Shown: positions 9,042 through 17,451, counted from the stretch's first letter. The stretch: 64,000 nucleotides of DNA from Aquabacterium olei (GCF_003100395.1 NZ_CP029210.1:2914001-2978000), one strand, 5' to 3'. Made by a program: numbers and translations. The notes: generated by a model from the sequence alone, not told the origin.

Positions 9042-9944
9042 TCAGGCCGGGAAGACGCCGGTGGAGAGGTAGCGGTCGCCGCGATCACACACGATGAAGA
9101 CGATGGTGGCGTTGCTCAGATTCTGCGCCAGTTGCAGCGCCGCCCAGCAGGCCCCGGCTGCCGAAATGCCGCAGAACAGCCCTTCCTCGCGTGCGAGGCG
9201 GCGGGCCATGTCTTCGGCATCGGCCTGGCTCACGTAGATGAGCTCGTCGACCCGGCTGGGTTCGTAAATCTTGGGCAGGTAGGCTTCGGGCCACTTGCGG
9301 ATGCCGGGGATGCGCGAGCCTTCCTGCGGCTGGGCACCGACGATCCGAACCTCGCGGTTCTGCTCTTTCAGGAAGCGCGACGTGCCGGTGATGGTGCCTG
9401 TGGTGCCCATGGCGCTCACGAAGTGGGTGATGCGGCCCTGGGTGTCGGCCCAGATCTCGGGGCCCGTGGTGTCGTAGTGCACCGCGGGGTTGTCGGGGTT
9501 GGCGAACTGGTCGAGCACCACGCCCTTGCCTTCGCGCACCATCTGGTCGGCGAGGTCGCGGGCGTATTCCATGCCGCCGCTCTTGGGCGTGAGGATGAGC
9601 TCGGCGCCGAAGGCCTTCATGGTCTGCGCGCGCTCGATGGAGAGGTCCTCCGGCATGATGAGGATCATGCGGTAGCCGCGGATCGCGGCCGCCATGGCGA
9701 GCGCGATGCCGGTGTTGCCCGAGGTGGCCTCGATCAGCGTGTCACCGGGCTTGATGTGGCCGCGCTCTTCGGCACGGCGGATCATGTTGATGGCGGGGCG
9801 GTCCTTGACGGAGCCGGCCGGGTTGTTGCCCTCGAGCTTGGCGAGGATCACGTTGCCGCGGGCGTCGTTGTCAGCGCCGGGCACCCGTTGCAGGCGGACG
9901 AGCGGGGTCTTGCCGATGGCGTCTTCGAGGGTCGGGTAGTGCAT
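9042..9944 (-). CDS. cysM: Cysteine synthase B (O-acetylserine sulfhydrylase)
   Basis: PLP enzyme of 300 aa making cysteine from O-acetylserine and sulfide or thiosulfate. The fold II signature is clear: TPLVRL, LEGNNPAGSVKDRPA with the PLP lysine at residue 47, the substrate loop EATSGNTGIAL, and the phosphate-binding GTTGT. The CysM type is suggested by the short length and the EGSRIPGIRKWP segment. A CACAAT hexamer lies at -13 to -8 of the ATG, so its mRNA may have almost no leader. It precedes the TusA-like gene. Confidence 0.93.
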   Translation of the reverse strand: MHYPTLEDAIGKTPLVRLQRVPGADNDARGNVILAKLEGNNPAGSVKDRPAINMIRRAEERGHIKPGDTLIEATSGNTGIALAMAAAIRGYRMILIMPEDLSIERAQTMKAFGAELILTPKSGGMEYARDLADQMVREGKGVVLDQFANPDNPAVHYDTTGPEIWADTQGRITHFVSAMGTTGTITGTSRFLKEQNREVRIVGAQPQEGSRIPGIRKWPEAYLPKIYEPSRVDELIYVSQADAEDMARRLAREEGLFCGISAAGACWAALQLAQNLSNATIVFIVCDRGDRYLSTGVFPA

Positions 9945-9990
9945 GCCCGCTATTGTGGCAGGCTGCCGAAGCCCTCACGGGCGGCCCGAC

Positions 9991-10075
9991 TGGTGCCCCG
10001 GGCCGGACTCGAACCGGCACTCCTTGCGGAACCGGATTTTGAATCCGGCGCGTCTACCAATTTCACCACCAGGGC
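9991..10075 (-). tRNA. tRNA-Leu(CAA)
   Basis: An 85-nt class II tRNA read on the minus strand. It has a 7-bp acceptor stem (GCCCTGG with CCGGGGC, including one T-G pair), a D-loop with TTGGTAGACGCG, an anticodon stem CCGGA/TCCGG enclosing TTCAAAA (anticodon CAA at 10039-10041), a short variable arm (TTCCGCAAGGAGT region), the T-loop GTTCGAGTC, and an encoded CCA end. It lies between codA and cysM. Confidence 0.96.
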
Positions 10076-10127
10076 ACGGGGGAAAGTCCAAAAGGATAGC
10101 ACAGGGGTGCCGCGCCCTGGCGTCGTC

Positions 10128-11399
10128 TCAAGGCTGGAACGACACACTGGCCGGCCTGCCAGGCAGGTGAAGGGCGGCCGTGGCCGGTGGCGTTTGCGCC
10201 ACCAGCTGGCCGGCGCGCCACACCATCAGGCGGGTGGCGCGCAGGCGGATCGCCTCGACGGGGTCGCGCGCCTGCAACAGCACCAGGTCGGCGCGGCAGC
10301 CGGGGGCGATGCCGTAGCCGTCCAGGCCGAGGATGGCGGCCGGGGTGTGCGTGACGGCATCGAAGCACTGGCGCATGGCCGTCTGGCTGGTCATCTGCGC
10401 CACATGCAGCCCCATGTGCGCGACCTCGAGCATGTCGCCGCTGCCCAGGCCGTACCACGGGTCCATCACGCAGTCGTGCCCGAAGGCCACCGGGATGCCG
10501 GCGGCGAGCAGTTCGGGCACGCGGGTCATGCCGCGGCGCTTGGGATAGGTGTCGTGGCGGCCCTGCAGCGTGATGTTGATGAGCGGGTTGGCGATGGCGG
10601 CCACACCGGCCTCCCGCATCAGGGGCAGCAGTTTGCTGACGTAGTAGTTGTCCATGCTGTGCATGGAGGTGAGGTGCGAGCCGGCCACCCGGCCCTGCAA
10701 CCCGAGGCGCTGGGTGTGGAAGGCCAGTGTCTCGATGTGGCGCGACAGGGGGTCGTCGGTCTCGTCGCAATGCAGGTCGACGCGCAGGCCGCGCTCGGCG
10801 GCCAGTTCGCACAGCAGGCGCACGGATTCGGCGCCCTGCTCGGCCGTGCGCTCGAAGTGCGGAATCCCGCCCACCACGTCGACACCCATGTCGAGCGCGC
10901 GGCGCAGGGTATCGAACGCGCCGGGGCCGCGCAGCACGCCGTCCTGCGGGAAGGCCACCAGCTGCAGATCCAGATAAGGCTTCACGCATTCGCGCACGTG
11001 CAGCAGCGCTTCGACCGCGAGCAGACGCGGATCGCACACATCGACGTGCGACCGGATGGCAAGCAGCCCGCGGGCCACGGCCCAGTCGCAGTACGCCAGC
11101 GCCCGATCGACCAGCGCCTGCTGCGTGAGCAACGGCTTGAGTTCGCCCCACAGCGCGATGCCTTCCAGCAGGGTGCCGGACGCGTTGACGCGGGGCTTAC
11201 CGTAGCTCAGCGTCGAGTCCATGTGGAAGTGGGCGTCGACAAAGGGCGGCGTCAGCAGCTGGCCCTGGGCGTCGACCTCGTTGGCGGCCTGCGCGGCCAG
11301 AGCGGGCTGCACTGCGATGATGCGGCCGTTCTGGATGGCGACGTCCTGGTCGGTGCGCCCGTCAGGCAGCGTGCAGTGGCGGATGAGGAGGTCGAGCAC
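10128..11399 (-). CDS. codA: Cytosine deaminase (CodA-like amidohydrolase)
   Basis: Metal-dependent amidohydrolase of 423 aa that resembles E. coli CodA over its whole length and converts cytosine to uracil and ammonia. Metal-site and family motifs include VDAHFHMDS (His57, His59), RSHVDVCD, DLHCDETDDP, the GSHLTSMHS segment and FGHDCVMDPWY. GRHDTYPKRRG is a CodA hallmark. It begins 15 bp after upp and is the third gene of urc4-upp-codA, so the uracil made here can be used at once by Upp. Related isoguanine or pterin deaminases are the main alternatives. Confidence 0.87.
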   Translation of the reverse strand: MLDLLIRHCTLPDGRTDQDVAIQNGRIIAVQPALAAQAANEVDAQGQLLTPPFVDAHFHMDSTLSYGKPRVNASGTLLEGIALWGELKPLLTQQALVDRALAYCDWAVARGLLAIRSHVDVCDPRLLAVEALLHVRECVKPYLDLQLVAFPQDGVLRGPGAFDTLRRALDMGVDVVGGIPHFERTAEQGAESVRLLCELAAERGLRVDLHCDETDDPLSRHIETLAFHTQRLGLQGRVAGSHLTSMHSMDNYYVSKLLPLMREAGVAAIANPLINITLQGRHDTYPKRRGMTRVPELLAAGIPVAFGHDCVMDPWYGLGSGDMLEVAHMGLHVAQMTSQTAMRQCFDAVTHTPAAILGLDGYGIAPGCRADLVLLQARDPVEAIRLRATRLMVWRAGQLVAQTPPATAALHLPGRPASVSFQP

Positions 11400-11414
11400 C
11401 GTGGGGCCCTTTCG

Positions 11415-12056
11415 TCAGACCGTGCCGAAGATGCGGTCGCCGGCGTCGCCGAGGCCGGGCACGATGTAGCCGTGGTCGTTGAGGTGGCTGTCGAGCGCTG
11501 CCATGACGATGGGCACGTCGGGGTGGTGCTCGAGCATGTTGCGCACGCCTTCGGGCGCGCCCAGCAGGCACAGCAGCTTGATGCTGCCGCAGCCCAGGGC
11601 CTTGAGGCGGTCGATGGCCGCCACGGCGGAATTGCCGGTGGCGAGCATGGGGTCGACCACGATGATCTGGCGCTCGGCAATGTCGGACGGCGCCTTGAAG
11701 TAGTACTCGACGGGCTGCAGGGTCTGCGGATCGCGGTACAGGCCGAGGTGGGCCACGCGGGCCAGCGGCAGCACCGACAGCGCCCCATCCAGCAGGCCAT
11801 TGCCGGCGCGCAGGATGGACACGAGGCACAGCTTCTTGCCGCTGATGATGGGCGACTGCATCTCGCAGATCGGCGTGCGGATGGTCTGCAGTTCGGTGGG
11901 CAGGTCGCGCGTGGCCTCGTAGACCAGCATCTGGCTGACCTCGCGCAGCAGGTTGCGGAAGGAATCGGTGTTGGTCTCTTCGGCACGCAGCCAGGTCAGC
12001 TTGTGCTGAACGAGCGGGTGGTCGACGAGCGTGAGGTTGGGAAAGTCGATGGTCAT
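11415..12056 (-). CDS. upp: Uracil phosphoribosyltransferase
   Basis: Salvage enzyme of 213 aa making UMP from uracil and PRPP. Type I PRTase features are present: [21 protein letters not shown], the PRPP loop [12 protein letters not shown] and the uracil-binding C-terminal [17 protein letters not shown]. The ATG at 12056 (MTIDFPN) is preferred; a TTG three codons earlier is also open. It is 24 bp downstream of urc4 and 15 bp upstream of codA. In the eukaryotic URC pathway the corresponding uracil phosphoribosyltransferase is URC6. Confidence 0.95.
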   Translation of the reverse strand: MTIDFPNLTLVDHPLVQHKLTWLRAEETNTDSFRNLLREVSQMLVYEATRDLPTELQTIRTPICEMQSPIISGKKLCLVSILRAGNGLLDGALSVLPLARVAHLGLYRDPQTLQPVEYYFKAPSDIAERQIIVVDPMLATGNSAVAAIDRLKALGCGSIKLLCLLGAPEGVRNMLEHHPDVPIVMAALDSHLNDHGYIVPGLGDAGDRIFGTV

Positions 12057-12080
12057 GGTGGGCAAAGCATCGGATGTCGA

Positions 12081-13331
12081 TCAGAACACGGTGCCATCGC
12101 TGTCGATGTGCACGGGGGGCGGGCCACCGGGGCGCTTGGCCCTGGCGATGCGACGGCCTGCGGCCCGGCTGCCCCCTTCCAGCACGCGCGACAGCGGCAG
12201 CTGCTCGGGTGTGAGCCGCAACTCGCCCCGCACCGCCTCGGCCAGATGATCCATGATCACCACGGTCAGTGCACGCCATTCCACGATGGGCTCGGCATCG
12301 GCACGCCAGCGCGTGGTGTGGAAGGCACGGTCGCGCGCCTGCAGCAGCCCCAGGTCGAGCAGCAGCCCGCCGTTGCGGCAGTCGGGCAAGGCCGTCAGTT
12401 CATCGAGCCCCACCACGGTGAGGCCGACCTCTTCCAGCGGCTCGACGAGCGCATAGGTCATCCACTGGCTCAACTGGTGCAGCGGCACCCAGCCATCCGG
12501 GGCATCGGGGTGGGGCCAGCAATCGCCGAGCGGGGCGCCGTCCAGCGCGGGTCGCTCCGGCCAGATGCCGCCCAGTGTGGTGAGCAGCAGGCGCAACAGG
12601 GCTTCGGCCGGCACGCGCCCGGTGGGGTACAGCCGGATGAGCGTGTCGACCAGATGGCCGGGCCGCAGGCCGGACGCCCCTGGGTGGCCAAAGACATCGG
12701 GGCGGCTGCGCAGCGCGAGCGCAAGCTGACGCAACAGATTGGCCCGCCCTTCCAGCCCGGGCAACACGTTGTGCTCGTTCACCTGGAAGGCCAGCGCCAG
12801 ATCGGCGGTCGGCAGGCGCTCCAGCCCGACGGCATCGGCGCGACACGGATGATGGGGGTCGCTGGACAGCGCGCCGCCAGCCCACCAGTGCAGACTGGCC
12901 ACGCCCAGCCCTTCGGCCCCGGCCAGTTGCTGCCCCGTCGACAGGTCGGCATAGGCCCACGCCGCGCCCGCACTGGCATCCAGCAGCACGCTCGTGACGG
13001 CGAGATCGACACGGGCCCGAGCCCGCTCCAGTTGCATCGTGGGGCGATCCAGGCCGTGGCGCGCAGCGACCTGGGCCCAACGGTCCACGTTGCCCGCCTC
13101 GAAATGGCGCCAGCGGCTGTGGGGGGGCACCCGAAGATCGGGATGCCGCTCGCGGATGACCTGCGTGACGTAGGCCGACACCAGCGCCATGCGCTCGGGA
13201 TGCCAGGTGAAATGCCGGGCGAGACCGGCCTGGGCCTGCGCCATCAGCGCCTGGCAGTGCACGCGCACGGCCTGCGCGGACAGGAGGCGGTCGGCCAGCC
13301 CTGTCGGGGCGACACTTCGGCGGGCGCTCAT
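12081..13331 (-). CDS. URC4/Urg3 family protein (DUF1688), uracil catabolism type
   Basis: Cytoplasmic protein of 416 aa recognised as DUF1688 from the conserved segments LLSAQAVRVHC, HSRWRHFEAG (about 71-80), GDCWPH and LHQLSQWMTYALVEP. In yeast, URC4 is required for the URC route of uracil degradation, which goes through a ribosylated intermediate made with uracil PRTase; its chemical step is not established. The start at 13331 gives the normal N-terminus. The frame is open to 13643 but that part would overlap the divergent rhomboid gene. It heads the urc4-upp-codA operon. The usual partner URC1 (GTP cyclohydrolase II-like) is not in this window. Confidence 0.85.
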   Translation of the reverse strand: MSARRSVAPTGLADRLLSAQAVRVHCQALMAQAQAGLARHFTWHPERMALVSAYVTQVIRERHPDLRVPPHSRWRHFEAGNVDRWAQVAARHGLDRPTMQLERARARVDLAVTSVLLDASAGAAWAYADLSTGQQLAGAEGLGVASLHWWAGGALSSDPHHPCRADAVGLERLPTADLALAFQVNEHNVLPGLEGRANLLRQLALALRSRPDVFGHPGASGLRPGHLVDTLIRLYPTGRVPAEALLRLLLTTLGGIWPERPALDGAPLGDCWPHPDAPDGWVPLHQLSQWMTYALVEPLEEVGLTVVGLDELTALPDCRNGGLLLDLGLLQARDRAFHTTRWRADAEPIVEWRALTVVIMDHLAEAVRGELRLTPEQLPLSRVLEGGSRAAGRRIARAKRPGGPPPVHIDSDGTVF

Positions 13332-13357
13332 GAGCGGAACCCAGGGTGCGGTGACAT
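13328..13357 (-). CDS. Possible 9-aa leader peptide coupled to urc4
   Basis: A short frame reading MSPHPGFRS with a strong Shine-Dalgarno (AGGAGG at 13367-13372, 9 nt before its ATG). Its TGA stop overlaps the urc4 ATG as ATGA. urc4 itself has no comparable ribosome site, so ribosomes finishing the leader could restart on urc4. It is not recognisably an amino acid attenuator. It could be chance. Confidence 0.4.
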   Translation of the reverse strand: MSPHPGFRS

Positions 13358-13379
13358 GGTCTGCGGCCTCCTCTGCAAG

Positions 13380-13403
13380 AAGGGGCCCGGCAAACGGCCC
13401 CTT
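13380..13403 (-). promoter_or_regulatory. Stem-loop in the urc4 leader
   Basis: AAGGGGCC and GGCCCCTT form a perfect 8-bp stem with an 8-nt loop, just upstream of the leader peptide's ribosome site. The minus-strand sequence after it is CTTGCAG, so it is not a standard terminator. It may be an attenuator or a 5'-end stabiliser. Confidence 0.35.
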
Positions 13404-13507
13404 CCCTGCCTTAGCCAGTTGCGTGCCAAGGTGCCACGGTACCGACGCCTCCCCGCTCCCGGCCAGGGATCCGGGGCAGAGGCGCGATGCGAGCGGGCAG
13501 CCGGCCC

Positions 13508-13513
13508 TATGAT
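13508..13513 (+). promoter_or_regulatory. -10 element (TATGAT) for rhomboid gene
   Basis: TATGAT matches five of six consensus bases and would give a leader of about 26 nt that contains a GAGGA ribosome site. No clear -35 is seen. Confidence 0.35.
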
Positions 13514-13545
13514 GTCGGCTCACCGACTGAGGAAACCACCCGCGC

Positions 13546-14166
13546 ATGCCTCCGATGCCCCCGATCACCCAGGCCCTGCTCCTCGTGAATGTGGCCGTGT
13601 TCTGTCTGGACCTCGCTCTGGGCGGGATGTTGTCGCAGTTCATGGCCCTGTGGCCGGTGCAAGGGCCGTTCTTCTACCCCTGGCAGGTGGTGACCTATGC
13701 CTTCCTGCACGGCTCGTTCAGCCACCTGTTCTTCAACATGCTGGGCATCTGGATGTTCGGCTCGGAGCTGGAGCGCATCTGGGGTGGCCGACGCTACATG
13801 GAGTTCTTTGGTGCCAGCGTGCTGACCGCCGCGGCCACACAGCTGGTGATGTCGCTGCTGGGCGGCTGGCACAACCCGACGGTCGGTGCCTCGGGCGGGC
13901 TCTTCGGGCTGCTGCTGGCATTCGGCATGATGTTCCCGAACCGGACGATCATGCCGCTGTTCCCGCCGATTCCGATGAAGGCCAAGGTGTTCGTGGCGCT
14001 GTATGGCGGCCTGGAACTCTTCCTCGGCGTGACGGGCACCGCCTCCGGTGTGGCGCACTTCGCGCACCTGGGCGGCATGTTGGGTGGCTGGCTGATGCTG
14101 CGCTACTGGCGCGGTCAGCCGCCCTTCGGGTCCAACGGGCGGGGCGGCTCGCGTCGCCGTTTCTGA
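13546..14166 (+). CDS. Rhomboid family intramembrane serine protease
   Basis: Polytopic inner-membrane protein of 206 aa with about six hydrophobic segments. The catalytic dyad is visible as GASGG (Ser near residue 116) and AHLGG (His near 174), with the upstream HGSFSHLFFNM motif and ERIWGGRRY loop typical of bacterial rhomboids. The Ser/His dyad cleaves transmembrane substrates inside the bilayer. The basic tail (RGGSRRRF) is encoded where the 3' end overlaps the convergent EamA gene by 52 bp. The substrate is unknown. Confidence 0.93.
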   Translation: MPPMPPITQALLLVNVAVFCLDLALGGMLSQFMALWPVQGPFFYPWQVVTYAFLHGSFSHLFFNMLGIWMFGSELERIWGGRRYMEFFGASVLTAAATQLVMSLLGGWHNPTVGASGGLFGLLLAFGMMFPNRTIMPLFPPIPMKAKVFVALYGGLELFLGVTGTASGVAHFAHLGGMLGGWLMLRYWRGQPPFGSNGRGGSRRRF

Positions 14167-15083
14167 ATCCCGGAAGACACCGCGATGCCGGCCACGATGA
14201 GCAGCAGCGCCACGGGGTGATACCAGCGCGGATGCTCACCCAGGAGCAATGCGGCCCACACCGCGGCAAAGATGGGGGTGAGGTTGCTGAAGAAGGCGGC
14301 CATCGTGGGGCCTACGGTCTGCACGCCCAGGCCCCAGCAGCGGTACGCCACGATCGACGGCCCCACGGCGATGAACAGCATGCCGAGCCACGGCAGCAAG
14401 CCAGTGGGAATCAGGCCCGGGCCCTCGCCCGCTGACAGCACCGCTTCGACCCCGGAGCACGCCACGGCCCAGACGCTGCCGAACACCACCTGCACGAACA
14501 GAAAGGTCGCCCAGTCCCACGCGGGGCGACGCTCGCCCACCATGTGGGCCGGCGGATGGGCCAGCAGCCAGCTGTAGATGGCCCAGGCGAGGCTGGCCAG
14601 CAGCATCAGCATGTCGCCCGGCACGAGACGCAACCCGCTCAGCACGGCCAGATCGCCGTGCGCCATGACGAGCATGACGCCCAGCACCGAGAGCGCCGCG
14701 CCCACGAGTTGGCGCGCGTGGAGCGCCTGCCCGAAGCCGAAGCGCCCCACGAGCATCATCCACACCGGCACGCTCGATCCGATGAGGGTGACGTTGAGTG
14801 GTGAGGAGGTCTGCAGCGCCAGGTATTGCAGCGCGTTGTAGGTGCCGACACCCAATGTGCCGATCACGGCCAGATGGCGCCAGCGTGCACGGACGTCGCC
14901 CCACTGCAACCCGGAGCGTCGCACCAGCGGCCACAGCATGGCTGCCACCAGCAGCCACCGCAGCGCATTCATGGCCACGGGGGGCATGCTCCCCACCATC
15001 ATCCGCCCGACCACGGCATTGCCGGCCCACATCATGGGCGGCAGGAGCAGATAGACGAGGGTGCGGGATGACAGCAGGGACAC
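14115..15083 (-). CDS. EamA/DMT family transporter
   Basis: Inner-membrane protein of 322 aa with about ten hydrophobic helices arranged as two EamA repeats. Typical segments are MMWAGNAVVGR near the start, NALQYLALQTSSP in the first repeat, and WAALLLGEHP near the end of the second. The drug/metabolite transporter superfamily exports small metabolites, and the substrate cannot be inferred. The start is a GTG; a TCTAAT hexamer (15115-15120, minus strand) gives a likely -10 with a leader of about 25 nt. The last 17 codons (KRRREPPRPLDPKGG) run antisense over the end of the rhomboid gene. Confidence 0.88.
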   Translation of the reverse strand: MSLLSSRTLVYLLLPPMMWAGNAVVGRMMVGSMPPVAMNALRWLLVAAMLWPLVRRSGLQWGDVRARWRHLAVIGTLGVGTYNALQYLALQTSSPLNVTLIGSSVPVWMMLVGRFGFGQALHARQLVGAALSVLGVMLVMAHGDLAVLSGLRLVPGDMLMLLASLAWAIYSWLLAHPPAHMVGERRPAWDWATFLFVQVVFGSVWAVACSGVEAVLSAGEGPGLIPTGLLPWLGMLFIAVGPSIVAYRCWGLGVQTVGPTMAAFFSNLTPIFAAVWAALLLGEHPRWYHPVALLLIVAGIAVSSGIQKRRREPPRPLDPKGG

Positions 15084-15163
15084 GGTGCGGGGGTGTGATC
15101 AGCGACAGCCCCGCATTAGAACAGGCTGACCAAGGCGCCGCGCAGTCGCTGGCCTCAGCCCGG

Positions 15164-16090
15164 TCAGGCCCGCTGGCGGCGGCGTGCGTGCAGGCCGGCC
15201 ACGCCCAGGAGGCCAACCGCAGCCAGCGCGATGCTGGAAGGCTCGGGAACCGGCGCAGCAGTCAGGCCCACGATCGGGGCCTGCAGCACGACCCCGCCGA
15301 TGCCGAAAGCGCCCAGGGACGTGGCCTGACCGGTGGTCAGGTCGATGCGGTAGAGACCGCTGTAGCCGTCCTCGCCGGTCAGCGACGCAAAGGCCGCGCC
15401 GGTGTACGAGATGTCGAACGCGGACACCTGGATGCTGTCCACACCGAGGTCGCCGACCCACGTTGCGGCGCCCGTTGCAGGCACGATGGTGTAGAGGCCG
15501 TCGCCCTTGGTGTCGATGCCATACAGCGTGGTGCCCGTCATCGGGTTGCGGTCGTTGTTGGCGTAGGCGACCGACACGACGGTGGGCTGGGGCTTCACGC
15601 CGGTGATGCGGCCGTTTTCCACGACGGTCCCCGCGGCGCTGCCGTTGACATTGATCGCCAGGTTCTGACCCGAGTTCGAGATCACGCGCAGCGACGGGTT
15701 GACCTGCCCCAGGTCGGGCACCGGATTGAAATCGACGCCGAAGTTGTCACCCGCCAGCGGGGCACCCAGTGAGGCGACAAACGACGCCTCACCGCTGCCG
15801 GCATCCACGGTGTACAGGTTGCCGTCCTTGCTGAGCGTGTAGAGCAGGCCGGTGGCCGGGCGCGCATCCAGACCGAGCAGGCGTTCGTTGACCCGCTTCA
15901 GGCCGGTGATCTGCACCGCGGTGCCATTCATCGGACTGGCGCTGTCGAAGGTGATGAGCTGGTTCGTGTTGCTCAGGCCGTAAAGCGTCTCGGCCCGGGC
16001 CGTACCGTGCGCGCACAAGGTGGCTGCAGCGGCCAGGGTCAGGGCGCTCAGGCGGCGGAAGGTCGCAGGAAGGCGGTTGCTTGTCGTCAT
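15164..16090 (-). CDS. DUF4394 domain protein with PEP-CTERM sorting signal
   Basis: Exported protein of 308 aa. A signal peptide (hydrophobic LTLAAAATLCAHG, cleavage near ARA-ETLYG) is followed by a DUF4394 beta-rich domain with repeated LYGLSNTNQLITFD, LYTLSKDGNLYTVD and LYGIDTKGDGLYTI units. The C-terminus carries the sorting signal VPEPSS, a hydrophobic helix and an Arg-rich end (RRRQRA). PEP-CTERM proteins are handled by exosortase and often link to exopolysaccharide. No exosortase lies in this window. The start at 16090 is chosen because it begins directly before the signal peptide; the frame stays open further upstream. Confidence 0.88.
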   Translation of the reverse strand: MTTSNRLPATFRRLSALTLAAAATLCAHGTARAETLYGLSNTNQLITFDSASPMNGTAVQITGLKRVNERLLGLDARPATGLLYTLSKDGNLYTVDAGSGEASFVASLGAPLAGDNFGVDFNPVPDLGQVNPSLRVISNSGQNLAINVNGSAAGTVVENGRITGVKPQPTVVSVAYANNDRNPMTGTTLYGIDTKGDGLYTIVPATGAATWVGDLGVDSIQVSAFDISYTGAAFASLTGEDGYSGLYRIDLTTGQATSLGAFGIGGVVLQAPIVGLTAAPVPEPSSIALAAVGLLGVAGLHARRRQRA

Positions 16091-16286
16091 GTCGGGTCCT
16101 CGCAGTGTGGATGTCGACCGCCGGCCCCATGCCGACGGCGGCCGTGCCGAACGCCTCCGAGGAGGTCGCCGACACGCCTTCTCCACTACGAGGGGCCCCG
16201 CGGGATGGATTCACGCTGGCCCGCCAGAAAGGCCGAGCCACCCCCTTCATCCAGGGGGGGTGCAGAAACCGCGCGTCCGTCTCGTG

Positions 16287-17417
16287 TCAGTCCCGCGCGG
16301 AGGGCACCATCGTGGCTGCCCGATAGGCATGCCAGGACGCATGCCCCAACACCGGCCCCACCACCAGCAGCCCCAGGAAGCCGGGCGCCATGGCCAACAG
16401 CACCCCACCCGTGATGAGGGCGCCCCAGAACAGCATCACGCCAAACTGGGTGGTGACGAGACGCAGGCTGGCCAGCCCCGCCGAAATGGCGTCGACCGAA
16501 CGGTGGAGCATCATCGGCATGCTGATGACGCTGACCGCGTAGATCAGCCCGGCAAAGAGGCCACCCACCGCCACGTAGGTGACGAGGAAGGGGATGTTTT
16601 CGGCGATGAGCAGGCTGGTGAGCGAGCCGTCGAATTCGGCCATGCCATCGAAGCTGACGGCAAACACGATCATGGCGGCGCGGCCCCACAGCATCTCGAG
16701 CACCAGCAGCACAGTGGCAAACACGGCCAACTGGCCCTTGTTGTGCCGCCATGCGGTGAGGCTGTCGCGAAAGCCCGGGCGGGTGCCCTCATCCATGCGC
16801 CGGCTGGCCTGGTAGAGCCCCAGGCACAGGAACGGCCCCATCAACAGAAAGCCCGCGGACAGCGCCAGCGTGTAGGCCGGGGCATAGCGGAACACCGCGA
16901 GCAAGCCCCAGCCCATCAGCACGAAGCAGGCACCGTAGAACAGCCCGATCAGCGGCGCCTGGCGGAAGTCGCGCCAGCCCATGGCCAGCCAGTGCAAGGG
17001 GTCCGCCCAGCCGAGCTGGCGCAGCGGCATGTCGAGCACGCTGGGCTGGACGGCCGGGGCGGCGTCCAGCACGGGTGCCACATCGACTTGCCCGGGCAGC
17101 GCGCCCAGTGCCATACCGGCGCCGAGGGCGGCAGGCTGGGGAGGGCTCGGAGACAGCGCGGGCGCCTCGACAACGGCGGCGGGCGTGATCGCCTCGGCAT
17201 CGGTGCCGGCCGGTGGGCGATGGAGGCTGGCGTCCGGCCAATGGTGCAGGCGGCGGAGATGCTGCGGGCGACGCCGGTGTGTGCGGCGACGCGAGACCAG
17301 TGCGTGGTACGACAGTCGGCCAACCATTCCCATGCCTGCTCCTTGCATGACGGACACCGCCTCAAGGTACGCCCGGAAGGCCGGGCTGGCATCGGGAGAA
17401 ATGCGGAGCCCCGGCAC
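16287..17417 (-). CDS. DUF2189 family integral membrane protein
   Basis: Protein of up to 376 aa. The N-terminal ~130 residues are low complexity (basic, then Ala/Pro-rich). The C-terminal ~240 residues are the DUF2189 membrane domain, beginning PLHWLAMGWRDFRQAP and carrying about six hydrophobic helices, including GACFVLMGWGLLAVF and GLLVVGPVLGHASWHAYRA near the end. No function is established for the family. The start is uncertain: ATGs at 17417, 17348 and a few codons later are all possible. It follows lspA by 34 bp on the same strand and may be read from the ribF-ileS-lspA operon. Confidence 0.75.
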   Translation of the reverse strand: MPGLRISPDASPAFRAYLEAVSVMQGAGMGMVGRLSYHALVSRRRTHRRRPQHLRRLHHWPDASLHRPPAGTDAEAITPAAVVEAPALSPSPPQPAALGAGMALGALPGQVDVAPVLDAAPAVQPSVLDMPLRQLGWADPLHWLAMGWRDFRQAPLIGLFYGACFVLMGWGLLAVFRYAPAYTLALSAGFLLMGPFLCLGLYQASRRMDEGTRPGFRDSLTAWRHNKGQLAVFATVLLVLEMLWGRAAMIVFAVSFDGMAEFDGSLTSLLIAENIPFLVTYVAVGGLFAGLIYAVSVISMPMMLHRSVDAISAGLASLRLVTTQFGVMLFWGALITGGVLLAMAPGFLGLLVVGPVLGHASWHAYRAATMVPSARD

Positions 17418-17451
17418 GGGGCCCCGCGTCAGGCTGGCGTCGGGTGGCCGC

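Noticed and set aside
10077..10125. Promoter of tRNA-Leu(CAA)
   Set aside because: TATCCT on the minus strand at 10093-10098 is a possible -10, but no -35 hexamer is found at proper spacing.
13380..13403. Terminator call for the stem-loop upstream of urc4
   Set aside because: No T-run follows on either strand and no upstream gene needs termination there; it is reported as a leader structure instead.
13332..13643. A 104-codon N-terminal extension of the urc4 gene
   Set aside because: The extension lacks family similarity, would overlap the divergent rhomboid gene, and the ATG at 13331 gives the family N-terminus.
9015..14435. A plus-strand open frame of 1806 codons across cysM, tRNA-Leu, codA, upp and urc4
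   Set aside because: It is antisense to well-recognised minus-strand genes, crosses the tRNA, and its translation is Arg/Gly/Ala/His-rich with no domain. GC-rich codon bias creates such frames.
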